64,000 bases of DNA, taken from NCBI RefSeq assembly GCF_003515075.1, contig NZ_QWLV01000001.1, positions 493,175 to 557,174 of the forward strand. Direction: 5' to 3'. Positions 20,422 through 29,117 of this stretch are shown piece after piece. The notes under the pieces were generated by a model. It was not told where the DNA came from. It saw only the letters and a program-made list of their open reading frames with translations, and ran no database searches. The stretch's first letter is position 1, and each line of letters opens with the position of its first letter. A program made the position numbers and the translations under genes. Source of the stretch: Sphingomonas gilva (GTDB lineage Bacteria; Pseudomonadota; Alphaproteobacteria; Sphingomonadales; Sphingomonadaceae).

Positions 20422-20803
20422 GCTGGATCACGGAGGCGTTGCGCCGATCCTCGCCATGGGCCATCGCCGCCGCGGCCAGGATCGCCTCTTCGCCGAACGG
20501 TTTGCGCACATAGCAGATGGCGCTCGACGCCGACGCGCCGATCTGCGCCGGGTTGGCCGTGACGAAGACGATCTTGACGCTGTGTTCCTCGGCCAGGGTG
20601 CGGGCGATCTCGGGGCCGGTGGGCCCGTCGCGCAGATTGATGTCGACGAACGCCACGTCGCAGCACGCGCCGTGCGCCAGCGCCTCCTGCCGATCGGCGG
20701 CGATCGCGACGACATCGTAGCCGCGATCCTCGAGGATCCGCTCCAGGTCGAGCGCCACGAAAATCTCGTCTTCGACGATCAAGGTTCGAATGCGGTTGGA
20801 CAT
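20396..20803 (-). CDS. Single-domain response regulator (CheY-like)
   Basis: 135 aa receiver domain with no output domain. The acidic pair is Glu11/Asp12, the phospho-accepting Asp54 lies in AFVDINLRDG, and the conserved Lys is in CYVRKPF. Receivers of this type are common partners of HWE kinases, and the convergent kinase gene whose last 26 bp it overlaps is the obvious candidate. It may act as a phosphate shuttle or sink, or by protein-protein contact. Confidence 0.93.
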   Translation of the reverse strand: MSNRIRTLIVEDEIFVALDLERILEDRGYDVVAIAADRQEALAHGACCDVAFVDINLRDGPTGPEIARTLAEEHSVKIVFVTANPAQIGASASSAICYVRKPFGEEAILAAAAMAHGEDRRNASVIQLNRPWAGD

Positions 20804-20857
20804 GTTGGGGACGCTAACAATGCGCCTGCCAATACGTTCCCCTGATCTGGATCAATT

Positions 20858-21232
20858 TTATCTGCCGCCCCGCCGACGTTGCATCGCGGCAACACAGGAG
20901 GCGCGATCGATATCGCGGCCATCGGGTTGGCGCGCATCGATATGGGTGACGACGGGTTCGCCGCTGCCCTTGGGATAGAGATAGGCGTCGAGCACGCAGA
21001 ACGGGCTGGCGAATTGCAGTTTGCGCGCGCCAACCTCGCGAGTGTCCTTGTCCGGCTTGCCGAACAGACGGGTGAGCGCGGATGCCGATTGCCCCAGGAC
21101 GCTTTCCAGCCCCGCGGCCGAATAGCGCGGCGGCGGCGGTACGGTGACGCGGCCGGGCGCGGGCGCTGTCGAAGGCGCCACGCATGCCGAGAGCGCGAGG
21201 CCGCTCACCAATGCCAAAGCCGTTCTTCTCAT
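20858..21232 (-). CDS. Small lipoprotein of unknown function
   Basis: 124 aa. The N terminus MRRTALALVSGLALSAC is a lipoprotein signal with lipobox LSAC (Cys17). A proline-rich linker follows, then a compact domain with SASALTRLFGKPDK and FCVLDAYLYPKG. No known domain was recognised. Its ATG overlaps the stop of the upstream EI24-type membrane protein (ATGA), so both are made from one mRNA. Confidence 0.75.
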   Translation of the reverse strand: MRRTALALVSGLALSACVAPSTAPAPGRVTVPPPPRYSAAGLESVLGQSASALTRLFGKPDKDTREVGARKLQFASPFCVLDAYLYPKGSGEPVVTHIDARQPDGRDIDRASCVAAMQRRRGGR

Positions 21233-21909
21233 TTACGCCACCCCGCATGGAACAGATGCGCCGCCATCGCCGCCCCCAGGATCGGCGCGAACAGATTGAC
21301 CCCCGGAACCACGAACAGCCCGGTCACGACAAGCCCGAGCAGGAAACGCCGCAGACGCGTCGTCGCGAGCCAGGCACCGACCGCCTCGCGCGGCATGTGA
21401 CGGACAGCGACCATCTCGCCGAAATCGCGGCCGAGCAGCCATCCGTTGACGATGGCGAAGGCGATCGCGGTTCCGATGCCGGTGATGAGCAGCGCGAGAT
21501 AGATCGGCGAGGCGAGCAGGTTGAACAGGACGGCGCGCAGGGCCGACGCGATGCTCATCCGCACGGCGGTCGACCAGCGCGGCGCGCGCGCGGAGGCGAG
21601 TGTGTCGGCATAATGCCGTTCCTCCACCGCGATCACGACGTCTTCGGCGAACAGCCCCAGCACCGCGATGGCGACGGCGCGGAACAGCAGCCACAGGCTG
21701 AGCAGGAGGAGGACGATCGAGGCGGCGGCGGCGAAACCCTGCGCCGTCTCTCCCCAGCCGAACCAGGCGAGCGTCGCGGGAAAGGCGAACCACAGCCCGA
21801 CGCCCAGCGCGATGAAGATGAGGAACGTCAGCCCCAGCGTCTTCGCCAGCACCTTGAGGATGCGCGGATCGCCGAGCTGGGCGACCGAAAGGGTGAAGGC
21901 GCGGATCAT
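21229..21909 (-). CDS. EI24-domain / CysZ-like integral membrane protein
   Basis: 226 aa with about four to five long hydrophobic segments (LGLTFLIFIALGVGLWF, IVLLLLSLWLLFRAVAIAVL, IYLALLITGIGTAIAFAI, FLLGLVVTGLFVVPGVNLF). The order and the late GVNLFAPILGAAMAAHLFH segment match the EI24 family, which includes CysZ sulfate channels. The sulfate role is not supported by neighbours. The long frame reaching 22947 is antisense to a kinase gene. The ATG at 21909 begins the conserved MIRAFTLSVAQL. Confidence 0.82.
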   Translation of the reverse strand: MIRAFTLSVAQLGDPRILKVLAKTLGLTFLIFIALGVGLWFAFPATLAWFGWGETAQGFAAAASIVLLLLSLWLLFRAVAIAVLGLFAEDVVIAVEERHYADTLASARAPRWSTAVRMSIASALRAVLFNLLASPIYLALLITGIGTAIAFAIVNGWLLGRDFGEMVAVRHMPREAVGAWLATTRLRRFLLGLVVTGLFVVPGVNLFAPILGAAMAAHLFHAGWRK

Positions 21910-22005
21910 CGGCCCCTGATGACGCGGCGGGCCGCATGACGCAATGTTGCGCGGGCGGGGTTGGCGGACTAGGGCGCGACCATCCTGACATTGCGGAGTT
22001 TCCGA

Positions 22006-23004
22006 GTGACCGAACCCAGATACCATGTCGTCGCCATCGGCAACGCCATCGTCGACGTGCTCGCCCAGGCGGACGACGCCTTCATCGCCGCCGAAGGCAT
22101 GGCCAAGGGTTCGATGCAGCTGGTCTTCTCCCCCGAGGAGGCCGATGCGCTCTACGCCAAGATGGGGCCGGGGCGCGAGGTGTCCGGCGGATCGGCGGCC
22201 AACACCATCGCCGGGATCGCCGCGCTGGGCGGCAAGTGCGGCTTCATCGGCCAGGTCGCCGACGATCAGCTGGGCGAGGTGTTCGCGCATGACATCCGCG
22301 CGGTCGGGATCGACTACACCACCGCGCCGCGCGCCGGCGATCCGCCGACGGCGCGCTGCCTGATCTTCGTCACGCCCGACGGGCAGCGGACGATGAACAC
22401 CTATCTGGGGGCGTCGCAGTTCCTGCCCGAATCCGCGCTCGACCTCGATCTGATCCGCGATGGCCAGATCCTCTATCTCGAAGGCTATCTGTGGGACCCG
22501 GAGGAGCCGCGTGGCGCGATGCGGCGGGCGATCGCGGTGGCGCGCGAGGCGGGACGTAAGGTCGCCTTCACCCTGTCCGACATATTCTGCATCAGCCGCC
22601 ACCGCGCCGATTTCCTGCGGCTGCTGGCCGACGGCGATCTCGACATCCTGTTCGCCAACGAGAACGAGCTGCTCTCGCTGACCGAGAGCGACGATTTCGA
22701 TATGGCGTGCAAGACGGTCGCCGCGCAGGTGCCGGTGCTGGTCGTCACCCGGAGCGAGAAGGGCGCGATCGCGATCTGCGACGGCGAGCGCGCCGAATGC
22801 CCCGCCGAGCCGATCGAGAAGGTGGTCGACACCACCGGGGCGGGCGACCTGTTCGCCGCCGGGTTCCTGCACGGCCAGGCGGAGGGCCGATCGGTGGCGG
22901 AGTCGCTGCGGCTGGGCGCGATCTGCGCGGCGGAGATCATCTCCCATTACGGTGCGCGGCCGATGGTCGACTTGAAGGCGCTGGCCAAGCAGAAGCTGGG
23001 CTGA
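22006..23004 (+). CDS. PfkB-family carbohydrate/adenosine kinase
   Basis: 332 aa, GTG start with GGAG eight bases upstream. The N-terminal PfkB signature region is GGSAANTIAGIAALGG (near residue 61), and the C-terminal signature DTTGAGDLFAAGFLHG carries the catalytic Asp. Overall it resembles the adenosine kinase/ribokinase-like group widespread in alphaproteobacteria (VVAIGNAIVDVLAQ at the N terminus). It phosphorylates a nucleoside or sugar hydroxyl with ATP; adenosine is the best guess. Confidence 0.93.
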   Translation: MTEPRYHVVAIGNAIVDVLAQADDAFIAAEGMAKGSMQLVFSPEEADALYAKMGPGREVSGGSAANTIAGIAALGGKCGFIGQVADDQLGEVFAHDIRAVGIDYTTAPRAGDPPTARCLIFVTPDGQRTMNTYLGASQFLPESALDLDLIRDGQILYLEGYLWDPEEPRGAMRRAIAVAREAGRKVAFTLSDIFCISRHRADFLRLLADGDLDILFANENELLSLTESDDFDMACKTVAAQVPVLVVTRSEKGAIAICDGERAECPAEPIEKVVDTTGAGDLFAAGFLHGQAEGRSVAESLRLGAICAAEIISHYGARPMVDLKALAKQKLG

Positions 23005-23024
23005 GAATCCAACCGGACCAGATG

Positions 23025-23052
23025 AAAAGGGGGGCTTTTCAGCCCCCCTTTT
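23025..23052. terminator. Bidirectional intrinsic terminator
   Basis: Perfect 12-bp stem AAAAGGGGGGCT (23025-23036) and AGCCCCCCTTTT (23041-23052) with a TTTC loop. The flanking A and T runs make it usable from both sides. It separates the convergent PfkB kinase and amino-acid permease genes. Confidence 0.9.
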
Positions 23053-23055
23053 CTG

Positions 23056-24633
23056 TCAGTGCGTGCCGGGTGTGTGCGGCTCCACCTCGGTGACCGCCTC
23101 CACCTCGTGGCTTTCGACGATGCCGCGGCCGAGATGGCTCTTGCGGCGGCTATAGGCGAAGTAGATCACCAGGCCGATCGCGCCCCAGATGGGCAGCACC
23201 AGCATCGCATCGAGCGGCAGGTTGAGGAACAGGAACACCGTGCCGGCGATGGTGAGCGGGCCGAGCAGCCAGAGCGCCGGCGTCTTGAACCGGCGCGGCT
23301 GGTTCGCCGCCGTCCGGCGCAGGATCATCACCGCGATCGCGACCATCATGAATGCGTAGAGCGTGCCGGCATTGGCGATGTCAGCGAGCCGGCCGACGGG
23401 CAGGAAGGCGGCGGCGAACGCAACCGCGGTGCCGGTGATCGCCGTGATGACGTGCGGCGTCTTCCACTTCGGATGCACCTTGCTCCACGATTCGGGCAGC
23501 AGCCCGTCGCGGCTCATGACGAAGGCCACGCGGGTCTGGCCGAACAGCAGGATCAGGATGACCGAGGGCAGCGCCAGGAAGGCGGCGATGCCGAGCGCAT
23601 TGCCGACGCCGGACCAGCCGATCTGACGCAGCACGTGCGCCAGCGCCTCGTTCGAGCAGACCAGCGGCAGCGCGTCCTCCGCATAGGTGGCGCACTGGCG
23701 GGCGAGCTCTTCCGAACCGGCCGGGAAAGGGATGCCGTTCGGCCCCATGATCGGCTGGCCGCCGACGGTGCCGATCGCGCCCGCAGCGACGAGGATGTAG
23801 AAGACGGTGCAGAACAGGAGCGAGCCGACCAGGCCGATCGGCACGTTGCGCTGCGGATCCTTGGTCTCCTCCGCCGCGGTCGAGACCGCATCGAAGCCGA
23901 CATAGGCGAAGAAGATCGTCGCCGCCGCGCCGACCGCGCCCAGGCCGGAGCCGAAGCCGCCGAACACGCCGGCGGGGAGGAAGGGGTTGAACTTGTCGCT
24001 GGAGAAGGCGTCCGACGGCAGGGTCAGGGCGATGAACGCGGTGAGCGCGGTCACCTTGATCGCCACCAGCACGGCGTTGACGCGCGCGCTTTCGGTGGTG
24101 CCGATCATCAGCAGCCAGGTGATGAGCAGCGCGATGGCCACGGCGGGCAGGTTGATGAAGCCGCCTTCGATGCCGCCAAGCGCAAGCGGCGCGCCGGCGA
24201 GGAAGGCGGGCAGCTCGAATCCCAGGAACTGGTTCAATATCGTGCCGGAGAAATAGCCGGACCACCCGACCGACACCGCGCTCGCCGCGACCGCATATTC
24301 GAGGACAAGGGCCCAGCCGACCGTCCAGGCGAGAATCTCGCCCATGGTCGAATAGGTATAGGTGTAGGCCGAGCCCGCGACCGGGATCATCGCCGCGATC
24401 TCCGCATAGCAGAGCGCGGCGACGATGCAGATCAGGCCGGCGATGGCGAAGGCGAGCATCAGGCCGGGGCCGGCCTTCTGCGCGCCGGCCGCGGTCAGCA
24501 CGAAGATGCCCGTGCCGATGACGCAGCCGATGCCGAACAGGGTCAGCTGGAACCAGCCGAGCGAGCGGTGGAGTGACTTCTTTTCTGCTGTCGCGAGAAT
24601 CGCGTCGAGTGGCTTTACGCGCCCGAATATCAT
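23056..24633 (-). CDS. APC-family amino-acid permease (cationic amino acid transporter-like)
   Basis: 525 aa with about 12-14 membrane segments. The opening segment FGIGCVIGTGIFVLTAAGA is the consensus TM1 of amino acid/polyamine/organocation permeases, and PVAGSAYTYTYSTMGE marks TM3. FAYVGFDAVSTAAEETKDPQRNVP is the conserved TM6/loop motif of the YhdG/CAT group, so cationic or broad amino-acid uptake is likely. The N-terminal RVKPLDAILA is also typical. No operon partner. Confidence 0.94.
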   Translation of the reverse strand: MIFGRVKPLDAILATAEKKSLHRSLGWFQLTLFGIGCVIGTGIFVLTAAGAQKAGPGLMLAFAIAGLICIVAALCYAEIAAMIPVAGSAYTYTYSTMGEILAWTVGWALVLEYAVAASAVSVGWSGYFSGTILNQFLGFELPAFLAGAPLALGGIEGGFINLPAVAIALLITWLLMIGTTESARVNAVLVAIKVTALTAFIALTLPSDAFSSDKFNPFLPAGVFGGFGSGLGAVGAAATIFFAYVGFDAVSTAAEETKDPQRNVPIGLVGSLLFCTVFYILVAAGAIGTVGGQPIMGPNGIPFPAGSEELARQCATYAEDALPLVCSNEALAHVLRQIGWSGVGNALGIAAFLALPSVILILLFGQTRVAFVMSRDGLLPESWSKVHPKWKTPHVITAITGTAVAFAAAFLPVGRLADIANAGTLYAFMMVAIAVMILRRTAANQPRRFKTPALWLLGPLTIAGTVFLFLNLPLDAMLVLPIWGAIGLVIYFAYSRRKSHLGRGIVESHEVEAVTEVEPHTPGTH

Positions 24634-24767
24634 TACATATCCCCCCGGGGAGAAGCGGCCTTGGCGGCCGGATTTTTGGCTGCGGCGGAGCCTAGTCGCA
24701 AAAGCTGCGCGCGCAAGCGCCTAATGCCGCTGCCGCATGTCCCAATCGGGAGAACGCTTCCTTCATC

Positions 24768-24794
24768 GTCACCCCGGACCTGTTCCGGGGGTGA
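24768..24794. repeat. Short dyad CACCCCGGA/TTCCGGGGGTG (family D, copy 2)
   Basis: Near-perfect inverted repeat with a CCTG-type loop between the permease start and the HIT gene end. It matches the units at 14127 and 59514. Confidence 0.6.
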
Positions 24795-24845
24795 CGGTGG
24801 ATTATCAAGGGCCGGATCGCGGTTCGGTGAAAGCATGGCGGCCAT

Positions 24846-25223
24846 TCATCTCGCCAGCATCGGCCCCAGCGGGCGGCCGGCGAAGATGTGGATGTGGAGA
24901 TGGGCGATCTCCTGATGGCCGTGCTGCCCGACATTGACGAGCAGGCGGTAGCCGGGCGCGACCAGCCCGGCCTCGCGCGCGACATGGCCGACGGCGCGCA
25001 TCACGCCGGCGATCTCCGCATCGGACGCCTTGGCGGTGAAATCGTCCCACGAGACGTAGGGGTTGCGGGGGATCACCAGGATGTGCGTCGGCGCCTGCGG
25101 GTTGATGTCGTGGAAGGCGACGACGAAATCGTCCTCATAGACGCGCTTCGACGGAATCTCGTCGCGCAGCAGCTTCGCGAAGATGTTCTGATCGTCATAG
25201 GGCTGGGTGGCGTCGATGGGCAT
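24846..25223 (-). CDS. HIT-family nucleotide hydrolase
   Basis: 125 aa. The histidine triad is HLHIHIF near the C terminus, preceded by GQHGHQEI. The N terminus DDQNIFAKLLRDEIPSKRVYED is typical of Hint/HinT-like phosphoramidases that act on AMP-conjugates. It follows hisE in the same direction 160 bp downstream, as HIT genes often do next to hisE in alphaproteobacteria. The ATG at 25223 was preferred to 25283, which adds a non-conserved N terminus. Confidence 0.95.
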   Translation of the reverse strand: MPIDATQPYDDQNIFAKLLRDEIPSKRVYEDDFVVAFHDINPQAPTHILVIPRNPYVSWDDFTAKASDAEIAGVMRAVGHVAREAGLVAPGYRLLVNVGQHGHQEIAHLHIHIFAGRPLGPMLAR

Positions 25224-25384
25224 GGCGGCCTCCGATTCGAGCGGTCCGGAAGGTGAGGAAGGTGAGACTAGGTGCCCCCTCATTCCCCCTCCCCCGCGAA
25301 CGGTGCCGGAAGCGGTTCGAGCGGGGCGAGGACTGAGACATGACCCAGTGCTGCCAGCCGAAATCCTATTAGGAAAGCCCTAAA

Positions 25385-25702
25385 TCACGTCCCGCGGCTC
25401 GCCTTCTCGTCCAGCCCCGACACGCCTTCGCGGCGCGCAAGCTCTGCGCGGACATCGTCGAGCGTCAGCCCGGCATCGGCGAGCAGCACGATCAGGTGGA
25501 ACATCAGATCGGCCGCCTCGGAGGCGATCGCCGGCTTGTTGCCGCCGATCGCGGCGATCACCGTCTCGACCGCCTCCTCGCCGAGCTTCTGCGCGATCTT
25601 GGCGCGGCCCTGCGCGGTCAGGCGGGCGACATAGGAGGCGTCGGGATTGCCCTTGCGGCGCAGCCCGACGATGTCTTCGAGGGTGGCGAATATATCGGCC
25701 AT
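25385..25702 (-). CDS. hisE: Phosphoribosyl-ATP pyrophosphatase HisE
   Basis: 105 aa MazG-like enzyme that hydrolyses phosphoribosyl-ATP to phosphoribosyl-AMP, the second step of histidine synthesis. GEEAVETVIAA and the downstream EAADLMFHLIVLL carry the acidic metal-binding residues of the all-alpha NTP pyrophosphatase fold. It lies 9 bp after hisF. HisI, usually needed for the next step, is not in the window. Confidence 0.96.
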   Translation of the reverse strand: MADIFATLEDIVGLRRKGNPDASYVARLTAQGRAKIAQKLGEEAVETVIAAIGGNKPAIASEAADLMFHLIVLLADAGLTLDDVRAELARREGVSGLDEKASRGT

Positions 25703-25711
25703 GACCGTACC

Positions 25712-26479
25712 TTAGGCGAGAGGCCGCCGAACGGGAATGCCCGCCGCGGCGAGGGCGGCGTGGGCGTCGGCGATGCTCGCCTCGCCGAAATGGAAGATCG
25801 AGGCGGCGAGGACCGCCGAGGCGTGTCCGTCGCGGACGCCCTCGACGAGATGGTCGAGGTTGCCGACGCCGCCGCTCGCAACCACGGGCACGTCCACTTG
25901 ATCGGCGATGGTGCGGATGAGGGCGAGGTCGTAGCCGTCCTTCGTGCCGTCGCGGTCCATCGAGGTGACGAGCAGCTCGCCCGCGCCGAGGCGCGCGAGG
26001 TCGAGCGCGTGCTCCACCGCGTCGCGCCCGGTCTCGCGGCGGCCGCCATGGGTGAACACCTCCCAGCGATCCCCCGTTTTGCGGGCATCGACCGAGGCGA
26101 CGACGCACTGGCTGCCGAAGCGGTCGGCGATCTCGGCGACGACTTCGGGGCGCGCGACGGCGGCGGAGTTGACCGCGACCTTGTCCGCGCCGGCGAGCAG
26201 CAGTGCGCGCGCGTCCTCGGCGGAGCGGACGCCGCCGCCGACGGTCAGCGGCATGAAGCATACCTCGGCAGTGCGGCGGACGACGTCGATCAGCGTGCCG
26301 CGGCCTTCATGGGAAGCGGAGATGTCGAGGAAGCAGAGTTCGTCCGCGCCGGCGGCGTCATAGGCGCGCGCCTGCTCGACCGGATCGCCCGCGTCGCGCA
26401 GCGCGACGAAGTTGACGCCCTTGACGACGCGGCCGTCGGCGACGTCGAGACAGGGGATGACGCGGGCGCGGAGGGTCAT
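25712..26479 (-). CDS. hisF: Imidazole glycerol phosphate synthase cyclase subunit HisF
   Basis: 255 aa TIM-barrel cyclase. The N-terminal catalytic Asp is in [18 protein letters not shown], and the second catalytic Asp is in [11 protein letters not shown]. With HisH it converts PRFAR plus glutamine-derived ammonia to imidazole glycerol phosphate and AICAR. It is separated from hisA by a 175-bp gap that contains a family B palindromic element. Confidence 0.97.
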   Translation of the reverse strand: MTLRARVIPCLDVADGRVVKGVNFVALRDAGDPVEQARAYDAAGADELCFLDISASHEGRGTLIDVVRRTAEVCFMPLTVGGGVRSAEDARALLLAGADKVAVNSAAVARPEVVAEIADRFGSQCVVASVDARKTGDRWEVFTHGGRRETGRDAVEHALDLARLGAGELLVTSMDRDGTKDGYDLALIRTIADQVDVPVVASGGVGNLDHLVEGVRDGHASAVLAASIFHFGEASIADAHAALAAAGIPVRRPLA

Positions 26480-26486
26480 CGACTGT

Positions 26487-26640
26487 CCCCCTCCCTTTCA
26501 AGGGAGGGGCAAGGGGAGGGTGCGCGCGTCTGCGCGCCCAAAAGACTCCTCTGCGCCCAGACCGGAGCGCCGAACGAGGCATCGAGCCTCGCCCGCCGCT
26601 TCACCCACCCCCAACCCCTCCCTTGAAAGGGAGGGGCTTT
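26487..26640. repeat. Palindromic element, family B-like, inside the his operon
   Basis: Two mirror dyads, CCCCTCCCTTTCAAGGGAGGGG-type at 26487-26509 and its inverse at 26615-26636, flank about 105 bp. GGGGAGGGT near the left dyad mirrors ACCCCCAACCCC near the right. It lies between hisA and hisF, where a strong terminator would be harmful, so it must allow read-through or reduce downstream expression. Confidence 0.75.
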
Positions 26641-26654
26641 CTCAGGAGCGCGGA

Positions 26655-27392
26655 TCACGCCCCCCGCTCCGCCGCCGCCAGCGCCGCGGCCAGGTCTAGC
26701 CGGCCGTCGTAGAGGGCGCGGCCGGTGATGACGCCTTCGATCCCGTCGCGGGCGTGGAGGGCGAGCATGTAGATGTCGGATATGCCTTTCACCCCGCCAC
26801 TGGCGATGACGGGGATGTCCACCGCGCGGGCGAGGTCGACGGTCGCCTCCAGGTTGACGCCCTTGAGGAGCCCGTCGCGGCCGACATCGGTGAAGAGGAG
26901 CGCGGCGACGCCCGCATCCTCGAAACGGCGGGCGAGATCGAGGACGCTGGTGTCCGACACATCGGCCCAGCCCTGGGTAGCGACCATGCCGTCCCTGGCG
27001 TCCACCGCGACGACGATGCCGCCGGGAAAATCGGCCGCCGCGCCCCTGACCAGATCGGGATCGGTAAGGGCCGCGGTGCCGATGACCACGCGCGCGACGC
27101 CGAGTTCGAACCAGCGTTCGATGCTGTCGCGCGTGCGGATGCCGCCGCCCAGCTGGACGTAGCCGGGGAAGGCCTGGACGATGCGGCGCACCGCTTCGCC
27201 ATTGACCGAACCGCCCGCGAAGGCGCCGTCGAGATCGACGACATGGAGGTGCCCGGCGCCGGCCCCGGCGAACAGCATCGCCTGTTGGGCGGGATCGTCG
27301 CCATAGACGGTGGCGCGGTCCATATCGCCCTCGGCGAGACGGACGACCTGGCCTGCCTTCAGGTCGATCGCGGGGAAGACGATGAGGGTCAT
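26655..27392 (-). CDS. hisA: ProFAR isomerase HisA
   Basis: 245 aa TIM barrel, the normal HisA length. It isomerises ProFAR to PRFAR. The catalytic Asp region is FPAIDLKAGQVVRLAEGD, and the second active-site Asp lies in VVAVDARDG. The ATG at 27392 lies at the edge of the family A repeat, and the frame extending to 27455 runs through that repeat. Confidence 0.97.
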   Translation of the reverse strand: MTLIVFPAIDLKAGQVVRLAEGDMDRATVYGDDPAQQAMLFAGAGAGHLHVVDLDGAFAGGSVNGEAVRRIVQAFPGYVQLGGGIRTRDSIERWFELGVARVVIGTAALTDPDLVRGAAADFPGGIVVAVDARDGMVATQGWADVSDTSVLDLARRFEDAGVAALLFTDVGRDGLLKGVNLEATVDLARAVDIPVIASGGVKGISDIYMLALHARDGIEGVITGRALYDGRLDLAAALAAAERGA

Positions 27393-27530
27393 AAATCCTC
27401 CCCCAGCCTGCTGGGGGAGGGGGACCGCCGAAGGCGGTGGAGGGGGGATCGCCACAGGCGCAGCGTGCGCGGCGGAGCCCCCTCCACCGTCCTGCGGACG
27501 GTCCCCCTCCCCCGCTTTGCGGGGGAGGAT
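27393..27530. repeat. Symmetric palindromic element, family A, copy 3, inside the his operon
   Basis: It starts AAATCCTCCCCC and ends CGGGGGAGGAT. The nested half-sites GGGGGAGGGGGACCG and GGTGGAGGGGG are mirrored by CCCCCTCCACC and GGTCCCCCTCCCCC. It fills the whole space between hisH and hisA, so the ribosome-binding site of hisA must lie in or beside its end (the minus-strand sequence before the ATG includes GGGGGAGGATTT). Confidence 0.8.
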
Positions 27531-27534
27531 CTTC

Positions 27535-28137
27535 CTAAGGCGCCCATGCCAGGAACCTTTCCAGGAGCGCGATGCCGTAGCGCTGGCTCTTTTCGGGGTG
27601 GAACTGGACGCCGGCGAGATTGTCGCGGCCGATCGCGGCGGTGATCGGCCCGCCGTGATCGGTGGTGGCGATCACGCCTTCGCCCACAAACGCGAAGCCG
27701 TGGAGGAAATAGGCTTCTCCCGGCTCGATCAACGGGTGTGGCAGCGTGGGCGTCACGTCGTTCCAGCCCATATGCGGCACGCGCTTGCCGGGCGCGGGGG
27801 GGATCGCGGCGACGGTGCCGGGAAGCCAGCCCAGCCCCTCGTCGCCGCCCAGTTCCTCGCCGCGCGTCGCCATCAGCTGCATGCCCACGCAGATGCCGAG
27901 GAAGGGGCGTGCGCGCTCGATCGCGGCCTCCTCGAGCGCCTCGACCATGCCGGGCACGGCGCGCAGCCCCCGCGCGCACGCGCCGAACGCGCCGACGCCG
28001 GGGAGGACGATGCGATCAGCATCGCGCACGACCGCCGGCTGGGCGGTGACGGCGACGTTGACGGCGCCCGCGGCCTTCAACGCGTTCGCCACCGAATGCA
28101 GGTTGCCCGCGCCGTAGTCGACCAGCGCGAGCGTCAT
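27535..28137 (-). CDS. hisH: Imidazole glycerol phosphate synthase glutaminase subunit HisH
   Basis: 200 aa class I glutamine amidotransferase. The nucleophile is Cys83 in FLGICVGMQ, and the His-Glu pair is His180 and Glu182 in QFHPEKSQ. It supplies ammonia to HisF. The start ATG at 28137 overlaps the stop of the YciI gene (ATGA). The 349-codon frame upstream is a shadow across YciI. Confidence 0.97.
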   Translation of the reverse strand: MTLALVDYGAGNLHSVANALKAAGAVNVAVTAQPAVVRDADRIVLPGVGAFGACARGLRAVPGMVEALEEAAIERARPFLGICVGMQLMATRGEELGGDEGLGWLPGTVAAIPPAPGKRVPHMGWNDVTPTLPHPLIEPGEAYFLHGFAFVGEGVIATTDHGGPITAAIGRDNLAGVQFHPEKSQRYGIALLERFLAWAP

Positions 28138-28448
28138 GCCAGCAGATCGGCGAGGGCCGGATGCGCCATGCTGGCGGCGAACTCGCTCACCTCGATCGTC
28201 GCGACGCCCTCGGCGACGAAGGGATCGGTGGCGGCGAGCGCCTCGACGTCCGCCTTGCGCCCCCGGCAGACGATGATCCCGCCGGTCCGCGGCTCGCGGC
28301 GCCCGCACACGACGATCAGATCCTCGGCGAACAGCTGCCTGAGCCATGCGCCATGCGCCGGCATCAGCGCATCGATTCGCTCGATCGGCGCGCAATAGGT
28401 GAGCATGATCAGGCAGAGCGGCGTGCCTGGGCGGACGATGTCGCTCAC
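28134..28448 (-). CDS. YciI-family protein between hisB and hisH
   Basis: 104 aa with the YciI/DGPF ferredoxin-like pattern, including [22 protein letters not shown] and [13 protein letters not shown] with conserved His/Asp positions. The biochemical role of YciI proteins is mostly unknown. Here it overlaps both hisB (its start at 28448 overlaps the hisB stop) and hisH by 4 bp, so it is firmly built into the operon. A role linked to histidine synthesis is possible but not shown. Confidence 0.88.
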   Translation of the reverse strand: MSDIVRPGTPLCLIMLTYCAPIERIDALMPAHGAWLRQLFAEDLIVVCGRREPRTGGIIVCRGRKADVEALAATDPFVAEGVATIEVSEFAASMAHPALADLLA

Positions 28449-29032
28449 AACATCCCCTTGGTGCTGGGGACGGCGTCCGCCTTGCGCGGATCGATCTCGA
28501 CGGCTGTGCGCAAGGAGCGCGCCAGCCCCTTGAAGGCGCTTTCGATGATGTGGTGGTTGTTCTTGCCGTAGAGCGTCTCGACATGGAGCGTCAGCCCGGC
28601 AGAGCCCGCGAAGCTGTGGAACCAGTGCTCGAACAGCTCGGTGTCCATCTCGCCGAGGCGCGGCTGGCTGAACTCGCAGGCCCAGACGAGGAAGGGACGG
28701 CCCGAAATGTCGAGCGCGACGCGGGTCAGCGTCTCGTCCATCGGGCTCAATGCGTCGCCGTAGCGGCGGATGCCCTTCTTATCGCCAAGCGCCTGCGCCA
28801 CCGCCTCGCCGATGGCGATGCCGGTATCCTCGGTGGTGTGGTGCTGGTCGATGTGGAGATCGCCGACGGCCTTCACGCTCAAATCGATCAGCGAATGGCG
28901 CGACAGCTGCTCCAGCATGTGATCGAGGAAGCCGATGCCGGTCGAGATGTCGTAAGCGCCGACGCCGTCCAAGTTGACGGTGACGTCGATCGAAGTCTCC
29001 TTCGTCGCGCGGGAGATGGTCGCCTGGCGCAT
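28445..29032 (-). CDS. hisB: Imidazoleglycerol-phosphate dehydratase HisB
   Basis: 195 aa, the monofunctional form without the phosphatase domain. It dehydrates imidazole glycerol phosphate to imidazole acetol phosphate using Mn bound by histidines. The metal motifs are [10 protein letters not shown] with following His, [15 protein letters not shown] and [15 protein letters not shown]. The start at 29032 has GAGG seven bases upstream, and an in-frame ATG at 29044 is the alternative. It is the first his gene of this minus-strand operon and diverges from sspB by only 85 bp. Confidence 0.96.
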   Translation of the reverse strand: MRQATISRATKETSIDVTVNLDGVGAYDISTGIGFLDHMLEQLSRHSLIDLSVKAVGDLHIDQHHTTEDTGIAIGEAVAQALGDKKGIRRYGDALSPMDETLTRVALDISGRPFLVWACEFSQPRLGEMDTELFEHWFHSFAGSAGLTLHVETLYGKNNHHIIESAFKGLARSLRTAVEIDPRKADAVPSTKGML

Positions 29033-29117
29033 GAGCGCCCTCATAGCGTCGCTTTCGCCCCATGCAATCGCGTGGACGCACCTTGACCGCGCCCGCGATG
29101 CCGCTACCCAAAGAGGC

